The position numbers and the translations under genes are program-made. Below are positions 35,991 to 44,215 of a stretch of DNA of 56,635 nt, in pieces (position 1 is the stretch's first letter; each line of letters opens with the position of its first letter). Location: positions 1-56,635 of the forward strand of contig JABAAB010000028.1 in NCBI GenBank assembly GCA_014238945.1. The letters are read 5' to 3'. The notes under the pieces are model-generated. The model was not told where the DNA came from. It saw nothing but the letters and a program-made list of their open reading frames with translations, and did no database searches. The stretch is from Lysobacterales bacterium. GTDB taxonomy: Bacteria > Pseudomonadota > Gammaproteobacteria > Xanthomonadales > SZUA-36.

Positions 35991-37445
35991 ATGGCAAGGG
36001 CAGAAAGATACGTTCCGGCAGACAGGGAAAAGGCATTCCTGGATACCATCGAAAACCCCAAGTATGACCGTCAGATAATCAACGGTCTGAAACCTTTCTT
36101 CCAGAACAAGGCGCCGGAGGACATCAAGAGCTTTTATTCCGCCGATGAACTCTCCGTATTGGCCGGCCTGCGTGGTACCGATCGCGACGTAGAAGCACGG
36201 ATGCCGGTCAAGATGACCCGTCATTTTTTCGAGATGGCCAAGCACAGTAAACCCCTGCAAAGAATCATCAAGGCCAACCCGGATGAAACCCTGAACCTGG
36301 CGGGCTCGGAAGACCCGGGGCACCAGATGGATTTCGCCCCGGTCGAAGGACTGCTGCACAAGTATGAAATGGGTCTGCTGTATTCGGTTTCCACCTGCTC
36401 GGCGCATTGTCGCTTCTGCTACCGCGAAGAACTGATCAGCCAGAAGGACATAGAACGCCAGGACGGCACCGTGGCCAAGAAAGGTCTGGCCAAGATCAAG
36501 GAAGTCACCGATTACATACGCGCACACAATACCGTTGTTGCCGCCAATGGTGGCCTGCACCCTGATACCGGGCGCGAGAAACTCCGGGAAATTCTGTTGT
36601 CCGGTGGCGACCCGATGGTTCTGCCCAACCGGAAAATCGGTTCGTGGATGGGCGCGCTTGCAGAATCGGGTGTTGAATCAATAAGGCTGGGCAGCAAGGA
36701 GATGTCATTCCATCCAAAACGCTTTGACGAGGCCTTTCTGTCGATGCTGGACAATTTTCACGAAACCTACCCCGAGGTCGGTTTCAGGCTGATGATCCAT
36801 TTCAATCATCCCGATGAGTTTCTGCTCAAAAAAGAAGATGGCAGCTACCAGACCAACCCGAACGGGTCACTCAAATGGCACGAGGATACGCTCCGCGCGA
36901 TCGAAGGTGTCACTTCCCGTGGATGGGTCAATGTCGAGAACCAGGCACCGATCATCAAGGGTATCAACGATGATCCCGATGCACTCAGAGTCATGCAGCG
37001 AGCCCTCTACCGGGTCGGTGTGGGTAACCACTATTTCTTCTGTGGCAGGGACATTGTGGCCTACCGGGCCTTCAACGTCCCGATTGAGACCGCATGGAAT
37101 ATATTGAACGAATCCCAGAAGGGACTTTCCGGTGTGGAAACGCATGCTCGTTTGTCCATCACCCATTACCTGGGCAAAACCGAGGTATCCGCGGTGACCA
37201 GCAAACCGATCCCAGGTGTGCCGGGGACTGAGAACGGTGTGCTGATCTTCAAGATTCTGCGCAACGCACTGGACGCTCCGGACCGTGGCAAGGTCTGTAT
37301 CGTGGGTCGCAACCCGGACGCCATCTGGTTTGACGACTACGAGGACCGGGTCATCTTCGACGAAGCCGGACTGTTCGACTACGTCCGCGTCGACAAGAAC
37401 ACTATTGAGCTTGACCAGCCCATGGATATCGCTGTCGGCTCCTAG
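35991..37445 (+). CDS. KamA-family radical SAM aminomutase
   Basis: 484 residues from ATG 35991; ATG 35979 is also in frame, but GAGGTG sits just upstream of the second. The radical-SAM cluster is Cys136-x3-Cys140-x2-Cys143 (CSAHCRFCYRE), followed by LLSGGDPMVL and the HFNHPDEF strand as in lysine 2,3-aminomutase. The usual PGGGGK PLP loop is degenerate (HYLGKTEV), but its Lys is kept (Lys396). An Asp is kept in IKGINDD, where lysine aminomutase has an Asp that recognises the side-chain amine; the second such Asp region reads FCGRDIVAY and aligns Arg at that spot without gaps. Two insertions (around AANGGLHPDTGREK and LLKKEDGSYQTNPNG) are not in the classical enzyme. It should move an alpha-amino group to the beta carbon; the substrate may not be lysine. 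Confidence 0.88.
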   Translation: MARAERYVPADREKAFLDTIENPKYDRQIINGLKPFFQNKAPEDIKSFYSADELSVLAGLRGTDRDVEARMPVKMTRHFFEMAKHSKPLQRIIKANPDETLNLAGSEDPGHQMDFAPVEGLLHKYEMGLLYSVSTCSAHCRFCYREELISQKDIERQDGTVAKKGLAKIKEVTDYIRAHNTVVAANGGLHPDTGREKLREILLSGGDPMVLPNRKIGSWMGALAESGVESIRLGSKEMSFHPKRFDEAFLSMLDNFHETYPEVGFRLMIHFNHPDEFLLKKEDGSYQTNPNGSLKWHEDTLRAIEGVTSRGWVNVENQAPIIKGINDDPDALRVMQRALYRVGVGNHYFFCGRDIVAYRAFNVPIETAWNILNESQKGLSGVETHARLSITHYLGKTEVSAVTSKPIPGVPGTENGVLIFKILRNALDAPDRGKVCIVGRNPDAIWFDDYEDRVIFDEAGLFDYVRVDKNTIELDQPMDIAVGS

Positions 37446-37794
37446 GTTTTCTATTGCGGCTCAGAACTTTCGCAGGTATTACGACTTCCTTCCCGCTGGG
37501 GAACGGAATACTATTGCCCGGCTGAAGGACCATTGATAAATTCTGTACCTGGGAAAGCATTGAATTGGGTTCTGCCTTTATGGCAGCATACATTTGCTGA
37601 AGCGGCTCAGACCTGCGTACCGGTAAGGTTTGATTGCACAGGCGTATTACGAGCCTATAGACAAAGATGACAAAATAACGGAATCATATTCATACTGATC
37701 TAAAACCATTAACTGTCTGCAGACTCATGTCCGGTCATGCATTTGGATTAGACCATTGCACACAGGCAAACAACACAACGGATAGAGATATTAG
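37446..37794. other. Intergenic region between aminomutase and flavoprotein genes
   Basis: 349 bp with no open frame of note. It contains AT-rich stretches from about 37660 suitable for a promoter of the downstream flavoprotein gene, but no hexamer pair that I can assign with confidence. Confidence 0.4.
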
Positions 37795-39855
37795 ATGAAC
37801 TGCGATCCACGGTATAAAACTCTGTTTGAACCCGTGACCATCGGCCCGGTGACTGCCAAGAACCGCTTTTACCAGGTACCACACTGCACTGGTATGGGTT
37901 GGTTGCGTCCACACATGGTTGCAGATGTGCGTGCCACCAAGGCCGAAGGTGGCTGGGGTGTTATTTGCACAGAATATTGCTCAATCCATCCTTCCTCTGA
38001 CGACATGCCCACACAATCTCACTCGTTGTGGGATGACAACGACATCCGCGCCCATCGCATGATGACCGACAAGGTTCATGAACACGGTGCACTGGCGGGT
38101 GTCGAGCTCTGGATCAGTGGATGCAGGTCTTCAAACCTGCTCACCCGTGAAGTGCCGATGGACGTGGCGTCCATGCCCCACTGGGAAGGCGACCCGTTCC
38201 AATCCCGTGCCATGACCAAATCCGATATTGCCGAACTTCGCCGCTGGCACAGGCTGGCTGCTATACGTGCGAAAAAGGCCGGTTTTGATATCGTTTACGT
38301 GTATGCAACACACCATTACCTGCTGGACAATTTTCTCAACCCCACGCTGAACACACGCACAGACGAATATGGCGGCAGCCAGGAAAACCGGATGCGCCTG
38401 GTACGTGAGATTATCGAAGATACCAAGGAAGCCGTGGGAGATACCTGCGCCGTGGCCGTTCGCTATTCCGTGGATGATGGTGGAGGGGCCGACGGTACAC
38501 CGGTTCATGCCGACAAAATGGAGATATTTGAGGCCCTGGCCGAATTGCCGGATCTGTGGGATATCAACATTGGGGACTATTCCCTGGAAATGGGTGTGTC
38601 CCGTTTTGTCAAAGAAGGATCACTTGAAAATTACATGGCAACGGTCAAGTCGAAAACCACCAAGCCGGTGGTGACCGTTGGACGTTTTACTTCGCCAGAC
38701 ACCATGGTGAGCCAGGTAAGACGCGGCATAGTGGATTTCATCGGAGCGGCTCGACCATCCATTGCTGACCCATTTTTGCCAAAGAAGATTGAGCAGGGCC
38801 GTAGCGATGATATTCGCGAATGTATCGGCTGCAATATCTGTTACACGGGTGACAGCAGGCACTACCCTATTCGCTGCACACAGAACCCGACCATGGGTGA
38901 AGAGTGGCGCCTGGGCTGGCATCCGGAAAATATTGCGGCAAAAGGATCGGACGAACTGGTGCTGGTGGTAGGTGCCGGACCCGCCGGTCTGGAGGCTGCG
39001 CGTGCGCTTGGCCAACGGGGGTATGATGTTTTGTTGGCCGAGGCCACCCGCGAGTTGGGCGGGCGGGTAACCATGGAATCACGCTTGCCCGGTTTGTCTG
39101 AATGGGCCAGGGTGCGGGATTACCGGCTCAATCAACTGAAGCTGATGCCCAACGTGGAGATCTACCGGGAAAGTGAACTGGGCCTGGAAGATGTTCTGGA
39201 GGTCGGTGCCGGTCATGTGGTCGTTGCCACCGGTTCCAGATGGCGCCGCGATGGTTATGGCAGCACCCACATTAGCCCCATGGAACCCCCCCCTCCCGCA
39301 GACAGGACCTTTACGCCGGACGACATCATGGCGGGCAAGCTGCCCGAGGGTTCGGTATTGGTTTTCGATGATGATGGCTACTACATGGCCAGCTTGATGG
39401 CGGAAAAACTGGTTAGAAATGGCAACGATGTTTATTACGTAACACCCTTTTCAAAAGTTTCCATTTGGAGCAGTTTTACACAGGAACAAATCAGGGTACA
39501 CAGCAACCTGGCGAATCTGGGGGTGCAGATAATACTCAATGAAGAACTCGCCAGTTTTGACGGAAATACGGCCAAATTGAACTGTTACTTCACGGGACAT
39601 GAACAATCCATCGAAGTTGAAAACCTGTTATTGGTGACCTGCCGGTCACCCCGAGACGGCCTGTTTCACGAACTGTCAGCTGCCATTGAGAGCGGTGTCG
39701 AGGGAGCACCAATTAGCGTCAAGAGAATCGGTGATGCCGACGCGCCGGCGATTATCGCAGCAGCCGTTTATGCCGGTCACAAGTATGCGCGTGAACTGGA
39801 TAGTGTTGTGAACCGGGACATACCCGCAAAATTCGACCGTGTTGTGGTTGAATGA
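37795..39855 (+). CDS. Trimethylamine/dimethylamine dehydrogenase-family iron-sulfur flavoprotein
   Basis: 686 residues: an FMN TIM barrel (1-370), a 4Fe-4S segment and a C-terminal FAD/NAD-like half. Close to trimethylamine dehydrogenase: NRFYQVPHC with the Cys that carries FMN, the Tyr in TEYCSI, VYVYATHHYL with the His/Tyr pair, LWDINIGD with Trp and Asp, ARPSIADPFLPKKIEQGR, the cluster cysteines CIGCNICY..C in IRCTQNPTMGEEWRLGWHPE, and VVGAGPAGLEAARALG. The Trp that completes the TMA-binding box in the methylotroph enzyme is absent (region YTGDSRHYPI), so the substrate is probably another secondary or tertiary amine. Electrons would pass to an electron-transferring flavoprotein, not encoded here. 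It is the first gene of a plus-strand group with aldehyde dehydrogenase and amine oxidase. Confidence 0.88.
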   Translation: MNCDPRYKTLFEPVTIGPVTAKNRFYQVPHCTGMGWLRPHMVADVRATKAEGGWGVICTEYCSIHPSSDDMPTQSHSLWDDNDIRAHRMMTDKVHEHGALAGVELWISGCRSSNLLTREVPMDVASMPHWEGDPFQSRAMTKSDIAELRRWHRLAAIRAKKAGFDIVYVYATHHYLLDNFLNPTLNTRTDEYGGSQENRMRLVREIIEDTKEAVGDTCAVAVRYSVDDGGGADGTPVHADKMEIFEALAELPDLWDINIGDYSLEMGVSRFVKEGSLENYMATVKSKTTKPVVTVGRFTSPDTMVSQVRRGIVDFIGAARPSIADPFLPKKIEQGRSDDIRECIGCNICYTGDSRHYPIRCTQNPTMGEEWRLGWHPENIAAKGSDELVLVVGAGPAGLEAARALGQRGYDVLLAEATRELGGRVTMESRLPGLSEWARVRDYRLNQLKLMPNVEIYRESELGLEDVLEVGAGHVVVATGSRWRRDGYGSTHISPMEPPPPADRTFTPDDIMAGKLPEGSVLVFDDDGYYMASLMAEKLVRNGNDVYYVTPFSKVSIWSSFTQEQIRVHSNLANLGVQIILNEELASFDGNTAKLNCYFTGHEQSIEVENLLLVTCRSPRDGLFHELSAAIESGVEGAPISVKRIGDADAPAIIAAAVYAGHKYARELDSVVNRDIPAKFDRVVVE

Positions 39856-39897
39856 GATGGGATTTCGAACAATAGTTAGCAGGATGGAGCGTTAAAA

Positions 39898-41427
39898 ATG
39901 AATTTGGAACAAGCGAGTCAGTTAACCCATGCCCAGTGGCAACAAATGGCGGCGGACCTAAAAAACACAGCCAGTACCGGGTTGTTTATCGGTGGTAAAT
40001 TTGTCGATGCCGTCAAGGGTGGAACCTTCGACAATATCAACCCGGTGGATGGCAGTCTCATCAACCGGTGTGCCGCTGGAACCGAGGAGGACATCAACCG
40101 GGCCGTCGCAATCGCCAAAGCCAGCTTCAAATCAGGTGAATGGTCCCGCGCTGCTCCGCGTGAGCGTATGACGGTTATGTACAAGTGGGCGGAATTGATT
40201 GAAGAAAATGGCGCTGAATTGTCCCTCATGGACACCCTCGATATGGGTAAACCCATCACGGATATGGTGGATGTCGATCTGCCCATGTGTATCGAGACCG
40301 TCCAGTATTTTGCTGAATGTATCGATAAGGTTACAGGCACGGTAACTGCCACGGAATACGATGTGATGAGTACCGTTCTGCGAGAACCCATCGGGGTGGT
40401 TGGCTGTATTTAACCCTGGAATTATCCGCTGCTGATGGCCCTGTGGAAAATCTCGCCATCCCTGGCGGCCGGTAACTGCACCATCCTCAAACCGGCCTCG
40501 CAATCGCCATTGAGCTGTAATCTGGTGGCAGAACTGTTTGTACAGGCCGGCGGCCCCGCAGGAGCTCTGCAAGTGGTGAACGGTCGGGGCAGTGAAGCCG
40601 GCCAGGCCCTGGCCAGGCATATGGACGTATCAAAAATCAGCTTCACCGGCTCCACCGAAGTGGGTAAATTGATGCATATATATGCCGGTGAGTCCAACAT
40701 GAAAAAAGTCTCATTGGAATGCGGTGGCAAGGGCCCGCAAATATTTTGTGAGGACCTGCAGGGAGAACTTCTTGATCGTGGGGTCGAAACCGCCATCAAT
40801 GGCATTTTCTTCAACATGGGTGAAGTCTGCTCCGCCGGTTCACGGCTGATTGTGCATGAAAAAATCTACGATGAATTCGTTGCAAAATTTATCGAAAAAG
40901 GCAAGGACGCCTATATCTGTGGCGATCCCCTGGATCCATCCGTAAACCTTGGTCCGCTGATCGATCATGGCTCACAGGCCCGTGTGTTGGGAATGATTGA
41001 AACGGCCAGGTCCGAAGGCGGCAGGGTCGAATTTGGTGGTACCGCACCGGCAGGGCCCCTCGAAAAAGGGGCCTATGTCGTCCCCACCATGATCACCGGG
41101 GTTCAGAACAATGATCACCTCGCGCAATATGAGGCATTTGGACCAGTGGTCGCGGTCATCAAAGTCAAGGACGATGACGAAGCCATCGAGGTTGCCAACA
41201 ATTCCATCTATGGCTTGCAGGGCAGCGTGTGGACCGACAATTACCGCAGGGCCATGCGATATGTAAGGGAAATAGAGTGTGGCACCTTCCTGGTGAACAG
41301 CTTTGAAGAAGGTGACATGACACAACCATTTGGTGGCTATAAGCAATCGGGCAACGCCAAGGACAAATGCTTTGAAAGTCTGTTGAGTTACACCAACTCA
41401 AAGGCTGCCTGGTTCCGGCTGAACTAG
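39898..41427 (+). pseudogene. NAD(P)-dependent aldehyde dehydrogenase interrupted by one TAA
   Basis: The gene spans 509 codons, normal for the family, with a TAA at 40411-40413 inside the conserved VVGCI-PWNYPLLMALWK strand. Everything else is intact: KPASQSPLSCN, the Rossmann SFTGSTEVGKLM, the glutamate region LECGGKGPQIF and the catalytic Cys in GEVCSAGSRL, ending with FGGYKQSGN. It resembles gamma-aminobutyraldehyde/betaine-aldehyde types in the amine-catabolism branch. Between the amine dehydrogenase and amine oxidase genes, an aldehyde dehydrogenase fits well. One substitution would restore it (for example TTA), so the lesion is either recent or an error. Restart at ATG 40435 would give a C-terminal fragment lacking part of the NAD site. 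Confidence 0.85.
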
Positions 41428-41538
41428 ATTTCGCTGCAACACTACGGTTTGACTATGATGCGCTGACCGACTGGCAGCGCAAACCCGGTCGATAACAGAA
41501 TTGTAGCCCGTGGATCAAAAGAAAGTTATCCTGACCCC

Positions 41539-42948
41539 ATGGTTCATGACGCATTAAAGTCCGCCAAGGCCCGCCCACTCTGGCACGATCCGGAGATCAT
41601 GCCAGAAGTACAACCGGCTCTGTGCGCAGATGAAAAATGCGAACTGTTGATTGTTGGCGGTGGTTTTACCGGCCTATGGGCAGGCCTACAGACCAGGGAG
41701 CGCAACCCCCAGGCAGATATCATTCTGATTGAGCAAACCTTTGTTGGTGATGGAGCGTCCGGCCGCTGCGGCGGTTTCATCAATACCAGCCTGGCCCACG
41801 GTAAAACCAATACCGAAGCCCAGTTTCCGGGGGAATGTGAACAACTCGCAGAGCTTGGTACGAAAAACCTGAAAGAACTGCTTGAGACTCTGGAACGTTA
41901 TGACATCGATGCACGGTATGAAAAAACCGGGGAAATGTATGTTTCCCTGGATGAAGAATCCACCCATCGCCTAAGACAAAATTACGAATCCATGAAGGCT
42001 TCCGGCGCAGATGTGGTCTGGTTTGACAAAGAACAGGTGCGCGAACAGGTCAATTCACCCACGTTCCATGCGGGAATATGGGATCGTGGTGGGCAGGACG
42101 GTGTCATTGACCCGGCACGTCTTTGTTTTGGTTTGAAACACGTTTTATTGACGCTTGGTGTGCGCATTTATGAAGGTACGAGGCTGATCAATCTTGAGTC
42201 GGTCGGTAAAACGGGCATGCGCGCTGTTTGTGCGGGCGGTGTTATTTACAGTGATAAAGTATTGATAGCTACCAACGCTTTTCCAAGTAAAATCAGCCGT
42301 ATACGACGGTCAGTCATTCCAGTGTGGGACTATCAAATTGCCACCGAACCACTGACCAACGAACAATGTGAAGCAATTGGTTGGCACAAATCTCGCCATG
42401 CGCTGGCAGATTTCGTGAATATGTTTCATTATTTTCGCATGACAAAGGATAACCGTATTACCTACGGAGGAGGTGGCGCGGTACGTTATTACTATAACCG
42501 GGGCACACACATAGATTTGATGGATGCACCGGCCCGTTACGAACAACTGGTCAGAGAGTTCTTTGAAACGTTTCCACAGTTGGAAAAACTGGGTGTCAGG
42601 TTCTCAAACATGTGGGGTGGCATCATCGCCACATCTACACGTTTCTCGATGGTGCCGGGTACCGCCTATGGTGGCCGCGTTGCCTGGTCGGTAGGTTATA
42701 CCGGCCATGGGGTCAGTGCTTCCCGTTTCGGAGCACGTATTGCGATAGAACTTTTGGGTTATGCGCCGTCAGATATACTGAAGCTCCAGTTTGTAACCAA
42801 GAAAGCCCTGCCCTGGGCACCGGAGCCGTTGCGCTGGCTAGGTGTGAAACTGACCCAACAGGCATTGATCAAAGCCGACCGCAATGGGGGAAGACGTGGT
42901 TTGTGGCTTAAATTTCTGGACTGGCTTGGCCTGGGCTTTACCTGTTAA
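41539..42948 (+). CDS. FAD-dependent amine oxidoreductase (DAO/PuuB-like)
   Basis: 469 residues of the DAO superfamily. The dinucleotide-binding motif is LLIVGGGFTGLWAGLQTRER; GDGASGRCGGFINTSLAHGK is the second FAD motif typical of the gamma-glutamylputrescine-oxidase-like branch; WGGIIATSTRFSMVPG and VGYTGHGVSASRFGARIA cover the C-terminal FAD contacts. Members oxidise primary or secondary amines or amino acids, forming an imine and then an aldehyde, in the cytoplasm. Next to the aldehyde dehydrogenase it forms a two-step amine-to-acid pair as in the Puu pathway; glutamylation enzymes are not present, so the Puu name is not given. Confidence 0.87.
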   Translation: MVHDALKSAKARPLWHDPEIMPEVQPALCADEKCELLIVGGGFTGLWAGLQTRERNPQADIILIEQTFVGDGASGRCGGFINTSLAHGKTNTEAQFPGECEQLAELGTKNLKELLETLERYDIDARYEKTGEMYVSLDEESTHRLRQNYESMKASGADVVWFDKEQVREQVNSPTFHAGIWDRGGQDGVIDPARLCFGLKHVLLTLGVRIYEGTRLINLESVGKTGMRAVCAGGVIYSDKVLIATNAFPSKISRIRRSVIPVWDYQIATEPLTNEQCEAIGWHKSRHALADFVNMFHYFRMTKDNRITYGGGGAVRYYYNRGTHIDLMDAPARYEQLVREFFETFPQLEKLGVRFSNMWGGIIATSTRFSMVPGTAYGGRVAWSVGYTGHGVSASRFGARIAIELLGYAPSDILKLQFVTKKALPWAPEPLRWLGVKLTQQALIKADRNGGRRGLWLKFLDWLGLGFTC

Positions 42949-42990
42949 ACAGCTAGCCATACGGATTTCTTGATCAGGAAGCTAGCAAAT

Positions 42991-44154
42991 ATGTCAATGC
43001 CTGAAGATGACTTTTACCATTCGATCCCCCACTTTTCTGAATTCAACGGTCTGACCGAAGATCATCACTATCGACCGGTGCCCCTGGATTGGTGGGTGGT
43101 TTTGACCGACGTCAGGGATTCCACAAGGGCCATTGAGGCCGGGCAATACAAGGAGGTCAACCGAATGGGCGCGGCCTCGATCGTGTGTGCATCCCTGGCA
43201 ATGGATGGTGCTGACTGTGCATACGTGTTCGGTGGAGATGGGGCTACCCTGTTGGTACCACCCGGCAATATCGAGGCCGTGTTGAAGGAGTTGTCGGTGC
43301 TCAAAAGCCTGGCCACTGAACGATTTGGACTTGACTTGCGTGTGGGTTCTGTGGGGGTCGAAGAAGCCTGTGACTCAGGGGCCAGGATTGAGGCAGCACG
43401 TTTTCAGTTGGCGGATGGAAAATGTGTAGCCTTCTTTCGCGGTGGTGGCCTGAACGTGGCTGAAAACCGCTTCAAAGGCAATGAAGAAAAATACGGGGTA
43501 GACTCCCTGCCTCTCGGTCAGCCTGATCTGGACAATTTGTCCTGCCGCTGGAATGCAGTACCCGCCAGCCTGGGGGTTGCGCTTGCCGTGCTGGTCCGCG
43601 CACAGGGTGCAGACCACCCGGCGACCTACCAACAGGTACTCAAGGGGATGGAAAGCATCGTCGAACATGGCCTGGACGCCGCCAATCCGGTTAAGCGCAA
43701 TGTCATGAGTTACAAAAGCTGGTGGACTTGTGTGCGTGATGAGGCACGCCAGTACCCCTCCGTATTCAACAGGGCTTTCTTCAGGAAACTGGTGGGCATC
43801 GCCGTGGCGGTGATTTCCCTGAAATGGGGAATCAACCCGGGTTTCTATGATCCCAAGACGTATGCAGAGTCTATTCCGACCCACTCTGACTACCGAAAAT
43901 TCGATGATACCCTGCGCATGATCATTGACTGTACGCCCGCACAGGTAGAACAACTGGAAGTCTTTTTTGAGAACCTCTATCAAAGAGGAGAAATCTGTTA
44001 CGGGCTGCATGCAGCCAGGGAATCACTGGTGACCTGTTTCGTTGACGGTACCGAACCGGGCGAGCACATCCACTTCGTGGACGGAGGTGTCGGTGGCTAC
44101 GCAATGGCTGCAAAGCAACTAAAAGCACGCCTGGGCCAGACGGTTACCGGTTGA
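42991..44154 (+). CDS. DUF3095 protein, nucleotidyl-cyclase-like
   Basis: 387 residues from ATG 42991 (AGGAAG 10 nt upstream; ATG 42997 also possible). It matches the DUF3095 family: EFNGLTEDHHYRPVPLDWWV, LTDVRDSTRAIEAGQYKEVN, CAYVFGGDGATLLVPP. The DVRDST and FGGDGA motifs occupy the positions of the metal-binding Asp and loop of class III nucleotidyl cyclases, suggesting a degenerate or specialised cyclase fold. The C-terminal 180 residues have no family I can name (a hydrophobic stretch VGIAVAVISLKWGINP, then a soluble tail). It is 42 bp behind the amine oxidase gene and probably in its operon, perhaps as regulator or signal producer. Confidence 0.8.
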   Translation: MSMPEDDFYHSIPHFSEFNGLTEDHHYRPVPLDWWVVLTDVRDSTRAIEAGQYKEVNRMGAASIVCASLAMDGADCAYVFGGDGATLLVPPGNIEAVLKELSVLKSLATERFGLDLRVGSVGVEEACDSGARIEAARFQLADGKCVAFFRGGGLNVAENRFKGNEEKYGVDSLPLGQPDLDNLSCRWNAVPASLGVALAVLVRAQGADHPATYQQVLKGMESIVEHGLDAANPVKRNVMSYKSWWTCVRDEARQYPSVFNRAFFRKLVGIAVAVISLKWGINPGFYDPKTYAESIPTHSDYRKFDDTLRMIIDCTPAQVEQLEVFFENLYQRGEICYGLHAARESLVTCFVDGTEPGEHIHFVDGGVGGYAMAAKQLKARLGQTVTG

Positions 44155-44215
44155 TCCAGCCAATGTTGGACAAATCCCGGTTATGGGTTTGCCGAGACTG
44201 GTCTGAAAACGAATA

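Noticed and set aside
15318-40413. Reassignment of TAA as a sense codon
   Set aside because: TAA ends several intact genes here (for example 11567 and 14919), and TAG and TGA also terminate normal genes, so a changed code is not credible.
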